64,000 bases of DNA, from the NCBI GenBank assembly GCA_965223725.1, contig CBDCXE010000001.1, positions 248,001-312,000 on the forward strand, written 5' to 3'. The notes below the pieces were generated by a model, which saw only the letters and a program-made list of their open reading frames with translations, was not told the origin of the DNA and made no database searches. Every line of letters starts with the position of its first letter. Positions within the stretch are counted from its first letter, which is position 1. Below are positions 20,220-30,146 of this stretch, in pieces. The stretch is from CBDCXE01 sp965223725 [NCBI: Nitrospinota bacterium]. Its GTDB lineage: Bacteria > Nitrospinota_A > UBA7883. Position numbers and translations under genes: made by a program.

Positions 20220-23200
20220 CTAGTTCAGGCGCCAGGTGGTTTTGCTGATTCTGTTCAGCTCCGCCTCGAGCGCGCTTTGATTTAGGCTAGGGGTTTGCAG
20301 CAGTTCCTCTTTCAGTTTTTGAATATATCTTTGCTTCTCTTCATGGAGCGCGGTTTCCATCTCTGTGCGTTTGGTCATGATTTCAGCGATCAGTTCCTGC
20401 CGGCGTTTATACTCTTCGGTCTTGATTTCAATATTTGTCAGGTCCAGTTTTTTCTGTTTTTCAACCTCCAGCTCTTGCATCATCATCTCAAACCGTGAGT
20501 TTTTCTCATTGAGCAGTTCAGTATCCAGTTTGTCGATACGCTTCTTATGTTCAGCCTTGATTGTCTCGTTCAACTCGTCTCTTCTGCGTCGTAATTCGGC
20601 GTCCATCTCCGCCCTTATCTTTCGCATCTCGTCATCCCGGGAGCGCTCCAACTCCGACCAGAATGCAAGCTCGGTCTCCCGCTTTTTGATATTGGCTTCG
20701 CTTTCCGCTTTCTTCAGAATTTGCTCAATTTCCTTGTTTGCTTTGCTTTCCAGGCCCGCCCGTTTTATGTTGCTTTCAAGTTGAATCTCTTTATTGAGGT
20801 CTTCATTCAGTTCGGCGCGGAGTTGTTCAACCTCGTACTGCACCCATTCTTTCTGCTTCTCCCACAGCTTGTTCCTTCGTTTGGTCAACGCTTCGTTCAT
20901 CCTGGCCTGGGCGTTTTTGTATTCTTCCTCAAAGACCGCCTGCTGCGCGGCTTTTTCTTCAGCTACTTCTTCAGTGATACGACGCCGGGACTCTGCCATT
21001 TCGGCGTCCAGCTTTTTGGCCAGTTCACTTCGACGATGGATCATATCCTGATCCAGTTGCGCCGCCATCGCGCGCGCCTTGCTCTCCATCTCCCTGGCCA
21101 CATCTACCTTCGCCTCGGTAAGTAGCTTCTCTTTTTCCAAGGCGACGTCATTTTCAATACTGTTCATCATTCCCGATTTCAGGCGCTTGAACTCTTCATC
21201 GACCTGCCGTATGCTTTCCTGTTTTTCCGCGTACAGTTTATCCCGCATGGCGCCGCTGGCCGTTTTGCTGTCCGCCTCCAGCTGCTGTTCAATCATTGTC
21301 AATTTCGCGCTCTCCTGGTCAGATAACCGCGCGTTCATCAACGTGATCCTCCGCTTTTTCTCTTCCTCTTCCCACTGTGCCAGTTTTTCTGCACTCTGGT
21401 TTTTAAGTTGGGCTATTTTTTGTTTCAGCTTTTTATATTCAGCTTCACGCTTCTCTTCGATTTCGTTATCCAGCTCTATTTCCCGACGCATATACTTTCT
21501 GCGTGTTTCCGCTTTCATATTGTCCAGCAGTTCCTTGCGCTCGGTATCGATCCGCTTGAGCATCCTGATCCGGTTGCTTTTCTCGCTTAACGCTGCTTTC
21601 TCCGCCAGTTTTGCCAGCATGTTGTCTTTTTCATTTTTGATCAGCTGGTTCATTTCGCCAACCAGTTTTGTTCGGTTGGATGCTATCTCTCTGTCCAACT
21701 CGTTTTCTTTGGTACTTTTTAGTAGCGCGGCTTCATTTTCTATATTGCGGATGGCGCTTTCCTTCATCTGCGCCAGTTGGTTATTCTGGTAATTGGTCAG
21801 TTCAACCTTTCGCTGGTTCATTTCCTCGGTCAGTTTTTTTAGTTTTTGCTGCCGGACGTCATCAATTTCCTTCTCCAGCTCTTCTGCCTTCAAGGCTTTA
21901 AGCGCTTGCTTGTCACGCTCGATAATCTCGGTCCAGACGGCCTCCTGCTCGCTGGCGCGCTGCTCCATCCGCTCGGCCATTTTTTTGTATTGCGCTTTGG
22001 TCTCCCTGTTTATTTCTTTCTCTTTTTGCAGCTTGTAGTCGTTGGCGGCTTTTTCCAGCTTGAACAGGATGGTATCCCGCTCGAATTCCACACGGCGTTT
22101 CGACCTGGCCCTGAAATCGTTAAGCGCTTCGTTGATCCTTTTACGTCTGATGGCGGACTCTTCACGGAGCTGATAGGTCTCTTTCAGCAAGGCTCGCTCT
22201 CTGGCCTCCGTGATTTCCATATCCAGCTCGTTCAACCTTTGCGTTCTCTGCTCATTTACATAGTCGACCAGCTCCTTGAGCCGGTTCTCCCTTTTTGCTT
22301 CGATTTCGTCACGCATCGCAGACATCAGCCTCTCCCGCTCCAGTGCGATTTCATGCTGGACCGACTCGCGCATCCGCTCGACCTGCGGATAGAACTCATC
22401 ATCAAACGCGCCGCTGATACGCATGACATCATGATGGGCGGATTCGATTAAAGATCGGCTGGTTTCCTTTGCTTCTTTGTCAGCTTTCGCTTTTATTCTG
22501 GCCCTGTATTCTTCGGTTTCCTCGTTCAGCAACTCCATCTCAAGCAATTTCAGGGTTGCCAGCTCTTTATCGATTTCAGATATTCTGTTTTGTTTATCAT
22601 CTTCCAGATCTTGCCAGATTGCCCTTCGCACCTTATCCACATCCTTCAAGGCAGTGGCGTGAAACTGTGCGATCCGCTTATCTTCCAGTGCTTTTAAGGA
22701 TTTATTTAACTCCAAATACTTCTCTTCCTTATAGCGGGCAAGCTCAACCGATGCGGCTTCTTTCGCTTTCTCGATCTCTATTGCCAACTGTTCAAACTGG
22801 CTTTCACGGGTCTTCCTGAACTGGCGCTCAAAATTATCAAGCCTGCTATCCTTGATTCTGTCGACTTCACTTTGCAAGTTTTCCAGGCGTTTGTTTTTAA
22901 GGGTCCGCAGTTCCTTGTTCCGCTCCGCTTCAAGCTGGGAGGTTTTATCCAGGATTTTGTCCAGCTCTTCTCGCTTTTTTGTTTCCAGCTCGGCGGTAAG
23001 TTTGGCGTTGGCAGCTTCAAAGGCGTTATTTAATTCACCATCCAGCTCCGCCTCTTTGGTCAGCTTGAACGCGGCCAGCTCGGAATCTATCTCCACTATC
23101 CTCTGCCGGCGGATTATCAGGATCTCCCTTTCCAGGTCGTCCAGTTTCTCCGATCGAACTTTTGCAATTTCATGGTCCAACGAATCGCTTATTTTTTTGG

Positions 23201-24248
23201 TTTGTCGTTCCAATAGCTGGTTGATGGCGTCGATGGCTTTTACGTCGTATTCAATATCAGTGGCGCCAACAATATTAGCTGTTATTTTCTTATATACCTG
23301 GGTTAGTGGAGCTGTTGGGTCAAGATGCGTTACCGGGTAATTTTTATCAGCGGCTTCTTTAATATACTCATCATCAGGCACAAAACCCAGGTATCCTATT
23401 TTCATACCCAGAGATTGCTCCAGCAATTCCTTTACTTCGACACCGAACCGAACATCATCCATCGAGGTGGCTCTGTTTATTATCAAATGGACAAACGGGG
23501 CCTCGAATAGCTTGTCAAACTTGTCCAGCAGTTCCGGTTTTTTCTCCACCGGTTTTCTAAGGGTTTCCAGTAATGTGCCTTCATTGCCATAAAAGTTATC
23601 AGCGGCCTTCCTGGCCGCTTTGCTTATAAACCGCCATCTATGAAACTCCGTGTCGACGGCTCTTGCCGCCAGCGCTATTATGAGGCGCTTGAGTGTTTTT
23701 AACGACCCTTTCTCCGGCTTGATAACCAATACCGAAACATCCGACATCAGAAAATAGTCGAGCTTGACATTATTGGTAAGCGCGCCCAGGTCAATAACCA
23801 GACGATCAGAGCCGAGCCTGCCCAGCTTTTTTATAAGGTTCTTTTTAAACCTAAGCCTTTTGTCCGCAAAGTTAAAATAGTCCAGACCGCTTTCAATAAG
23901 GGTCAGGTTTTGGACCGGGGTTTTGCGTAAGGCGCTTTTCAGGCTGTTTAATTTTCCGGTAAAGTAGTTTTTGATGAAGTGTGTCCCAGTTGGCAGACCG
24001 AAATAACCGGATGCCCTGGTTGACCCTACCGAAAGGTCGGCCAGGATGCTTTCCATCCCGGAAGTGGCCATGGTGGCGACTACATTGATGGCAGTGGTGG
24101 ATACGCCTATTCCACCGGAAACGGAACCAAACGCGACTGTTTGATCATTTTTATCGGTTGGCGCTTTAATGGAACCTGGTTGTTCGATTGAATTTTCAGA
24201 AAAACTATCTGATTGTTTTTCTGTGAACTGTTGATCCGCAGGATCCAT
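20220..24248 (-). CDS. ParA/MinD-like domain fused to a ~1000-residue coiled coil
   Basis: The protein has 1342 residues. Residues about 36-330 follow the ParA/MinD fold: TVAFGSVSGGIGVSTTAINV (P-loop region), ILADLSVGS (A' region), DRLVIDLGALTNN (Walker B-like) and a C-terminal switch-like part. In the P-loop the signature lysine is replaced by Ser44 and the catalytic lysine by Val49, so nucleotide binding is doubtful. From about 335 to the end almost everything is charged heptad sequence (for example ELDGELNNAFEAANAKLTAE), predicting a very long rod. No membrane segment or signal peptide is seen. The domain resembles the MinD-like protein at 61545-62510. It could be a filament or polar scaffold; this is inference. 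It is divergent from the HEAT/cyclase gene. Confidence 0.82.
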   Translation of the reverse strand: MDPADQQFTEKQSDSFSENSIEQPGSIKAPTDKNDQTVAFGSVSGGIGVSTTAINVVATMATSGMESILADLSVGSTRASGYFGLPTGTHFIKNYFTGKLNSLKSALRKTPVQNLTLIESGLDYFNFADKRLRFKKNLIKKLGRLGSDRLVIDLGALTNNVKLDYFLMSDVSVLVIKPEKGSLKTLKRLIIALAARAVDTEFHRWRFISKAARKAADNFYGNEGTLLETLRKPVEKKPELLDKFDKLFEAPFVHLIINRATSMDDVRFGVEVKELLEQSLGMKIGYLGFVPDDEYIKEAADKNYPVTHLDPTAPLTQVYKKITANIVGATDIEYDVKAIDAINQLLERQTKKISDSLDHEIAKVRSEKLDDLEREILIIRRQRIVEIDSELAAFKLTKEAELDGELNNAFEAANAKLTAELETKKREELDKILDKTSQLEAERNKELRTLKNKRLENLQSEVDRIKDSRLDNFERQFRKTRESQFEQLAIEIEKAKEAASVELARYKEEKYLELNKSLKALEDKRIAQFHATALKDVDKVRRAIWQDLEDDKQNRISEIDKELATLKLLEMELLNEETEEYRARIKAKADKEAKETSRSLIESAHHDVMRISGAFDDEFYPQVERMRESVQHEIALERERLMSAMRDEIEAKRENRLKELVDYVNEQRTQRLNELDMEITEARERALLKETYQLREESAIRRKRINEALNDFRARSKRRVEFERDTILFKLEKAANDYKLQKEKEINRETKAQYKKMAERMEQRASEQEAVWTEIIERDKQALKALKAEELEKEIDDVRQQKLKKLTEEMNQRKVELTNYQNNQLAQMKESAIRNIENEAALLKSTKENELDREIASNRTKLVGEMNQLIKNEKDNMLAKLAEKAALSEKSNRIRMLKRIDTERKELLDNMKAETRRKYMRREIELDNEIEEKREAEYKKLKQKIAQLKNQSAEKLAQWEEEEKKRRITLMNARLSDQESAKLTMIEQQLEADSKTASGAMRDKLYAEKQESIRQVDEEFKRLKSGMMNSIENDVALEKEKLLTEAKVDVAREMESKARAMAAQLDQDMIHRRSELAKKLDAEMAESRRRITEEVAEEKAAQQAVFEEEYKNAQARMNEALTKRRNKLWEKQKEWVQYEVEQLRAELNEDLNKEIQLESNIKRAGLESKANKEIEQILKKAESEANIKKRETELAFWSELERSRDDEMRKIRAEMDAELRRRRDELNETIKAEHKKRIDKLDTELLNEKNSRFEMMMQELEVEKQKKLDLTNIEIKTEEYKRRQELIAEIMTKRTEMETALHEEKQRYIQKLKEELLQTPSLNQSALEAELNRISKTTWRLN

Positions 24249-24590
24249 AATTAATCACCCAATACTGAATAATATTCCACCGAAAGTTACCTAATTATAA
24301 TAGGTTATGTAGATTTTGTCAATGGTTCGGGGCAAAAAGTGAAAGACATATTATTTCAATCCTGTCAGCTTTTACCACGGCTATTGTTATCAGTGTGCTT
24401 GGTATGCCTGTAAACTTGGTATAAAATGAGATATTTTGATTGCTAAACATTGTATAATTCTCGAAGCGTTATACACCCAAAGGGATGTTTTATTTTGGAA
24501 CTGATATGGCATGGTAATTTTCTTCTTCTCTGCTAAGAGATTGCTCATTACGAATATATACCATGCAATATAATATAATGCTAGTAACAT
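24249..24590. other. Divergent promoter region
   Basis: These 342 bases separate the leftward ParA/coiled-coil gene from the rightward HEAT-cyclase gene. The stretch is AT-rich and should hold both promoters. No gene, hairpin or repeat is convincing. Confidence 0.5.
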
Positions 24591-26651
24591 ATGTTTGAAT
24601 CGGTAAAAATTAAGCGTATTCTGTCCCGGTTCTCTACCGCTGATGAATCGGACAAGCCAGAGTTGATCAACCGGCTAGCCACATATGGTGGCCAGGCTGT
24701 GCCTTACTTGGCCGAGGAGGTTATGTCGAACAGAATGCTGCTATCCACAGCGTTCGAAATCCTTGAAAAACTGTTCAAGCCGGAATATCTGGAGATCTTT
24801 GTTAACGGCCTGGATAACGCCAATGAAAACGTTCGGACCATGTACAAGGAGAGCATCCTTAACTATGGAAAGAAAGGGATCATCAACTCTGTGGTGGATT
24901 ACCTGGGCTCCAGCAACCACAGGATACGCAAGAGTATAGAAGAGATGATCGAAGAGGTGGGCTCGCCTGTTTCGCTGGTCCCGAAGGTTATTCCATTCAT
25001 CTCCCATAAAAACAGAGATGTAAAAAAATCCGCCATGGATATTCTTTGCAACCTGGAATCGGAGGAGTCGATAGCAGCTATTGTTCCACTGCTGGATGAT
25101 GACGATACCTGGATCCAACGCAAAGCCATCATGGCCATATGCAAGTTTAATAGCAGATCCACATTGCCACAGCTGCGCGACGCCCTTGCGCATGATAAAG
25201 ATTCTGCTGTGCAAAAGGCTGTCATACAGGCGATGGGTGAAATTGGGGGGACGGATGAAGCCAGGCTGCTTCTGCCATATATTGGGAACCGGGATATCAT
25301 ACTTCAGCAACTGGCCGTCGATAGCATAGTTAAAATCGCGAATGCCTCGATAATCCCAGAGCTGTTGGAATATCTGGGTGACAAAGACGCAAACGTCCGA
25401 AGGGCCGCTGTCTATATCCTGAACGGTTTGAACGACCCGGACACAGCGTCGGTCCTGATCAAGGCGCTGAAAGACGGCGACTGGTGGGTCAGGGAGATCG
25501 CCACAGACGCCTTAAGCGAGCTGGGTGGCAGCAAGATAAGCAGCATGATAATAAAACTGCTGGAGGCGAAGGATGTGGGCATTCGCCGCTCGGCGGTGGA
25601 GTTTTATTGCAAAGTGAAAGACGCAAACGCTTATAAAATGCTGGCAAACCTGCTGAATGATGACGATTGGTGGGTCAGGGAAAAGGCGATCACTGCATTG
25701 GGTCTTATCGGCGACCCCAGGGCGATACCGGCTATCACAAGGATGATCCCGGATTACGAAGTCGTTTGGGCGATCCCAAAAGCCCTCAGCCGGATAGGCG
25801 GAAGCGAAGCGCTTAAACCGTTGGCGCAGTTAATGAATGACCCGCGCAAGCAGGTGCGCAGCGAAGTTGCCAAAGCGCTACATGACATTGGCGGCAAACA
25901 GACCGTGCCATATTTTAAACTGATGGTTAAGGATGAAGACATCGAAATCAAAAATTTCGCGCTCAAGCAGCTGAATGAACTTACGGGGAAAACATGGCAC
26001 GAAACGGAAGTGTTGAAAGAGTTGAAAGAAGCCGAGAAACCAAAAGAAGCGCCAAAGGCAGGCCCGGGCGCCTTTTTGTCGGAGGCGATCCTGGTCGTGG
26101 ATATGTGTAACTCTACAGATAAGGCGAACCTGTATGGGGACAGCCTGGCGTTCAAACTGTTTAATGAGCTTACCGATATCGTCAAACCGATGTGTGAACG
26201 GGAGAAGTTTAACTATTTTAAAACCACCGGCGATGGCTATATGGTCACGTTCCCTACGACGGCAAGCGCCAAAAATGTTGCTGTAGAGCTGTTGAAAAAA
26301 ATCAATAGCAGGAATAAAAAAGTTGATAAGAAAGAGAGGATTGATCTGCGTTTTGCCATCAATATAGGTGAAACCAGGGTAGATATCGGTGAAGACCGGG
26401 TTGGCGCCGCGGTGAATATGACCTTCCGGGTTGAAGGCGTTCAAAAAGATAAAATGATGTCTGCGCCAGGAGGAATAAAACCGGATGAAATGCCGGAAAA
26501 AAACAGGATCCTGTTAACAGAGCAAGCCTATATCAACCTGAACAGCACCGAAGATATTAATGCAAGGTTAATCGGTTTTTTTGAACTGAAAGGTTTCAAC
26601 GGACTGCACCGGATATATCAACTGCTACTATCAAAGAAAAAGCAAGAATAG
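24591..26651 (+). CDS. HEAT-repeat protein with C-terminal class III nucleotide cyclase domain
   Basis: The protein has 686 residues. Residues ~1-475 are HEAT/PBS-lyase-type repeats of about 30 residues (pairs such as DGDWWVREIATDAL and NDDDWWVREKAITALG). A linker rich in Glu, Lys and Pro follows. Residues ~495-680 form an adenylate/guanylate cyclase domain: the metal-binding Asp in LVVDMCNST, a second Asp in TTGDGYMVTF, and AAVNMTFRVEG with the transition-state Asn and Arg. Key residues look retained, so catalysis is plausible. HEAT repeats would bind a partner or control activity. No membrane segment is seen. The divergent neighbour is the coiled-coil ParA protein. Confidence 0.87.
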   Translation: MFESVKIKRILSRFSTADESDKPELINRLATYGGQAVPYLAEEVMSNRMLLSTAFEILEKLFKPEYLEIFVNGLDNANENVRTMYKESILNYGKKGIINSVVDYLGSSNHRIRKSIEEMIEEVGSPVSLVPKVIPFISHKNRDVKKSAMDILCNLESEESIAAIVPLLDDDDTWIQRKAIMAICKFNSRSTLPQLRDALAHDKDSAVQKAVIQAMGEIGGTDEARLLLPYIGNRDIILQQLAVDSIVKIANASIIPELLEYLGDKDANVRRAAVYILNGLNDPDTASVLIKALKDGDWWVREIATDALSELGGSKISSMIIKLLEAKDVGIRRSAVEFYCKVKDANAYKMLANLLNDDDWWVREKAITALGLIGDPRAIPAITRMIPDYEVVWAIPKALSRIGGSEALKPLAQLMNDPRKQVRSEVAKALHDIGGKQTVPYFKLMVKDEDIEIKNFALKQLNELTGKTWHETEVLKELKEAEKPKEAPKAGPGAFLSEAILVVDMCNSTDKANLYGDSLAFKLFNELTDIVKPMCEREKFNYFKTTGDGYMVTFPTTASAKNVAVELLKKINSRNKKVDKKERIDLRFAINIGETRVDIGEDRVGAAVNMTFRVEGVQKDKMMSAPGGIKPDEMPEKNRILLTEQAYINLNSTEDINARLIGFFELKGFNGLHRIYQLLLSKKKQE

Positions 26652-26701
26652 CTCAGTCGGACCGCTGGATTGGCGTTTGCCAGACATTTGCAACCGTCGT
26701 T

Positions 26702-26908
26702 TTATGTTTCTCTGGAAACATCAATAGCATGCAGCCCTTTGGGGCCCTTATCGATGGTGAACTGAACTTCCTCACCATTTTTCAAAGATTTGAAGCCCTC
26801 CCCTTTTATCGAAGAGTAGTGAACGAATACATCATCATCATGGCCCTCAGCGCGGATAAATCCGTAACCCCTTGCATTGTTGAACCATTTGATCACACCT
26901 TTTGTCAT
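26702..26908 (-). CDS. Cold-shock domain protein
   Basis: This is a 68-residue single-domain protein starting MTKGVIKWFNNARGYGFI. RNP1-like (GYGFI) and RNP2-like (VFVHYSSI) motifs are present. It binds single-stranded nucleic acid and melts RNA structure. An upstream ATG exists at 26926, but AGGGGAG lies 7 bases before the 26908 ATG, which decides the start. It is convergent with the HEAT-cyclase gene. Confidence 0.96.
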   Translation of the reverse strand: MTKGVIKWFNNARGYGFIRAEGHDDDVFVHYSSIKGEGFKSLKNGEEVQFTIDKGPKGLHAIDVSRET

Positions 26909-27211
26909 GTTAAACTCCCCTAACATTTAATCATAATAATTTTACCAGAGCATGTATTCGAGCATATATCAAGCGCAGCTGGAATTCGCTGAATACTTTG
27001 TATAAATGCTAAAAAAGCCATTCAACCTGCTCCAGCCATTTTATTAGCCCCCAGTCTGATTATACAGAATGATGAAAACTGCTGTCAAGGATTGGCGGAA
27101 CCACCGATGATCAACATATACATGCTTAATGGCCGATTTGAAAAATAGAATATATGATACAATATCTTTCATTGCTATAAAGAATTATAAAATTTCAAAT
27201 GGCATGAAATT
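26909..27211. other. Divergent region between cold-shock and hsp20 genes
   Basis: This region is about 300 bases and AT-rich. It should hold the 5' leader of the cold-shock mRNA and the hsp20-lon promoter. No consensus heat-shock promoter or repeat was convincing. Confidence 0.4.
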
Positions 27212-27670
27212 ATGAACTCGGATTACACACCAAAGTCAAAAATCAACCCAGGTTTCTCCCTGGACGAGGGTAAGGATCAAGCGGCCGGATCCTTCATGGA
27301 AGAAGGCGCCCTGTTGGACAAAACACGGTACGTCTCCATGGATGTGATAGAAACCAAAAGTGAAGTTATCGTGGAGATCGACCTGCCCGGCATCGCCATC
27401 ACCGACGTCAAGGTCACCATGGAAGACGACCTGCTGGTCATCGAAGGAATAAAACGCGAACCGGTCAACGTCCCTGGCGAGAAAATCAACTATTTATGTA
27501 TGGAGAGATCCTTCGGCCCGTTTAAAAGAATGTTGAAAATTCCATTGGCCGTGGATCAGGAAAATGTTACAGGAGAATATAATCGTGGTGTATTATTGGT
27601 CACGCTACCGAAACAGGTGGAGCGACGGATTAAAGCGCGCGAAGTGCATATTAAAGAAGTGAAAGGCTGA
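27212..27670 (+). CDS. Small heat-shock protein (Hsp20/alpha-crystallin)
   Basis: The protein has 152 residues. The alpha-crystallin domain covers about 40-140: VIVEIDLPGIAITDVKVTME, LLVIEGIKRE, YLCMERSFGPFKRMLKIP and the closing GVLLVTLPK. It is an ATP-independent holdase. lon begins 10 bp downstream, so holdase and protease are probably co-transcribed. It differs from the second Hsp20 at 56503. Confidence 0.93.
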   Translation: MNSDYTPKSKINPGFSLDEGKDQAAGSFMEEGALLDKTRYVSMDVIETKSEVIVEIDLPGIAITDVKVTMEDDLLVIEGIKREPVNVPGEKINYLCMERSFGPFKRMLKIPLAVDQENVTGEYNRGVLLVTLPKQVERRIKAREVHIKEVKG

Positions 27671-27680
27671 TATTAAATAA

Positions 27681-30128
27681 ATGGCAGATGAAGTAGAAGT
27701 TCATGATGAGCCGGAAGTGGTTTCAGAGTTAACCGACGACGTAAAGATCCCCGCGTCCCTTCCATTGCTACCTGTAAGGGACATTGTGATATTCCCTTTC
27801 ATGGTGGTTCCGCTGTATGTAGGTAGGGAATCATCTATTCAGGCGGTCAACGCGGCCCTTAGTTCTAACAGAATGTTGTTCATGGTGACCCAGAAAGACT
27901 CCTCTAACGAAACTCCTGGACCTGATGATTTATACAATGTGGGCGTGGTTGGCACGGTCCTGCGGATGTTGAAGCTGCCAGACAACAGAGTGAAGATCCT
28001 CGTCCAGGGTCTGGCAAAGGCTAATATAACAGGCTATGTGCAAAAAGAGCCTTTCAACACGGTAACCTTCAAACGTATCAACGCCAACAATAAAAAGCCG
28101 GAGAAAAAAGAATCGAAATCTGCGCTGAAAGATGAAGCGATGATCCGCAATGCCCGCAGACATCTGGAGACTGTAATAAACCTTGGCAAACCTGTAGCGC
28201 CCGATGTGCTGGTCGCCGCTGAAAATGTGGATGACCCAGGCAAACTGGCCGACCTGATCGCGTCCAACCTGGGACTGAAAGTTGAAGACGCCCAGTCTGT
28301 GCTGGAGACCGATCCCGCCGAAGCCAGGCTCAAGAAAGTAACGGACATCATGGTGCGGGAGATAGAGCTTCTCGGCATGCAACAGAAGATCGAAACCGCC
28401 GCGCAGGAAGAGATGACCAAAACCCAGAGGGAATATTTTCTGCGCGAGCAATTAAAAGCGATTCAGAAAGAGCTGGGCGAGATCGATGAGAAAGCGGAAG
28501 AGATCAACGATATCCGGGAAAAAATCAAACAGGCGAAAATGCCGGAGAAGGTAGAGGAAGAAGCGGTCAAACAGCTCAACCGCCTGTCGAAAATGCATGC
28601 GGAATCGGCGGAGGCCACCACCGTCCGGACCTATCTGGAGTGGATGGTGGAGATACCATGGTCCATAGTGACCGAGGACAGCCTGAACCTGCGCCTCGCC
28701 CGCAAAATCCTGGATGAGGATCATTACGGTCTGGAAAAAATCAAGGATCGCATCGTCGAGTACCTGGCCGTGCGCAAACTGAAGGATAAACTGAAGGGCC
28801 CCATCATATGTTTCGTCGGCCCGCCGGGGACCGGCAAAACCTCGCTGGGTAAATCGATAGCCAGAGCTTTGAACCGGAAGTTTGTGCGTATCAGCCTGGG
28901 CGGCGTGCGGGACGAAGCGGAAATCCGCGGCCATAGAAGAACCTATATCGGCGCCCTGCCCGGCCGGATTATACAAGGCCTGAAACAGGCAGGCTCCTCC
29001 AACCCTGTTTTCATGATGGACGAGATAGACAAGCTCGGCTCCGATTTTCGCGGCGACCCGTCATCGGCGTTGCTGGAGGTGCTCGACCCGGAGCAGAACG
29101 TCGCCTTTGTGGACCACTATATCGGCGCGCCGTACGACCTTTCCAACGTCATGTTCATCACCACCGCCAACATGGTGGAGACGATTCCATCGGCGCTGCT
29201 CGACCGGATGGAGGTTATCCGCCTCTCCGGCTATACAGAGCGGGAGAAGCTGAAGATCGCCCATAAATACCTGATCCCAAGACAACTTAAAGAACATGGG
29301 ATAAGCAAAAAGCATATCAAGATATCAGACGAAGCCATCCTGAAACTGATTGCGCAATACACCCGTGAAGCAGGCCTTCGCAACCTGGAGCGTATGATAG
29401 CTTCCCTGTGCCGGAAAGTAGCGAAAAACGTGGCAGGCGGCAGAAAGAAAATCACCACGATCGAGGCGAAGGACCTGCAGAAATATCTTGGCGTCCGGCG
29501 GTTCACTTCCGAAAAAGAGCAGGAGAAGGACATGGTCGGGGTGGCCACCGGTGTGGCGTGGACACAGTCCGGGGGCGAGATAATGCATGTGGAGGCCAGC
29601 GTCATCAAAGGCTCTGGCAAGCTGACCCTGACCGGCAAGCTGGGCGACGTGATGAAAGAATCGGCCCAGGCGGCGCTTACTTATATTCGGTCACGCACAA
29701 AAGAGTATGGCATAGAAGATGATTTTCTAAAATCCGCCGATGTGCACATCCATGTGCCGGCCGGCGCGATCCCAAAGGACGGCCCCTCCGCCGGGGTGAC
29801 CATGGCTGTGGCGCTGGTATCGGCGCTGACCAAGACACCGATACGCCACGATATCACCATGACCGGTGAAATCACGCTCCGTGGCAGGGTGCTGCCCATA
29901 GGCGGATTGAAGGAGAAGACCCTGGCGGCCAAACGCGCTGGCATCGACGAAATTATAATTCCAGAACAAAATAAAAAAGATCTGCAGGAGATACCGGCAA
30001 ATATACGCAAAGGGATGAAGTTTCATATCGCCAAAACCGCCGATAAAGTCCTGAAGCTTGCCCTGGCGGAAAAACCGGGGGCGAAGAAAAAGGCGAAGCC
30101 GAAAAGCAGTGTCAAAAAGAAATCGTGA
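27681..30128 (+). CDS. lon: ATP-dependent protease Lon
   Basis: Full-length LonA (815 residues). The N-terminal substrate-binding domain starts LPLLPVRDIVIFPFMVVPL. The AAA+ module has Walker A GPPGTGKTSLGKS, Walker B FMMDEIDKLG and the Lon-typical GGVRDEAEIRGHRRTYIGA. The C-terminal protease domain has the catalytic Ser in PKDGPSAGVTMA and the Lys in KEKTLAAKRAG. A basic tail ends the protein. It degrades misfolded and regulatory proteins in the cytosol, in operon with hsp20. Confidence 0.98.
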   Translation: MADEVEVHDEPEVVSELTDDVKIPASLPLLPVRDIVIFPFMVVPLYVGRESSIQAVNAALSSNRMLFMVTQKDSSNETPGPDDLYNVGVVGTVLRMLKLPDNRVKILVQGLAKANITGYVQKEPFNTVTFKRINANNKKPEKKESKSALKDEAMIRNARRHLETVINLGKPVAPDVLVAAENVDDPGKLADLIASNLGLKVEDAQSVLETDPAEARLKKVTDIMVREIELLGMQQKIETAAQEEMTKTQREYFLREQLKAIQKELGEIDEKAEEINDIREKIKQAKMPEKVEEEAVKQLNRLSKMHAESAEATTVRTYLEWMVEIPWSIVTEDSLNLRLARKILDEDHYGLEKIKDRIVEYLAVRKLKDKLKGPIICFVGPPGTGKTSLGKSIARALNRKFVRISLGGVRDEAEIRGHRRTYIGALPGRIIQGLKQAGSSNPVFMMDEIDKLGSDFRGDPSSALLEVLDPEQNVAFVDHYIGAPYDLSNVMFITTANMVETIPSALLDRMEVIRLSGYTEREKLKIAHKYLIPRQLKEHGISKKHIKISDEAILKLIAQYTREAGLRNLERMIASLCRKVAKNVAGGRKKITTIEAKDLQKYLGVRRFTSEKEQEKDMVGVATGVAWTQSGGEIMHVEASVIKGSGKLTLTGKLGDVMKESAQAALTYIRSRTKEYGIEDDFLKSADVHIHVPAGAIPKDGPSAGVTMAVALVSALTKTPIRHDITMTGEITLRGRVLPIGGLKEKTLAAKRAGIDEIIIPEQNKKDLQEIPANIRKGMKFHIAKTADKVLKLALAEKPGAKKKAKPKSSVKKKS

Positions 30129-30146
30129 CCGACCGGTCAGCGGCGG

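Noticed and set aside
20295-23510. Many plus-strand open frames (up to 237 codons) opposite the coiled-coil gene
   Set aside because: Low-complexity Ser/Phe/Leu-rich shadows of the charged heptad codons; no start signals or motifs.
24390-24590. 66-codon minus-strand frame in the divergent promoter region
   Set aside because: Hydrophobic but without a convincing start or family; more likely intergenic.
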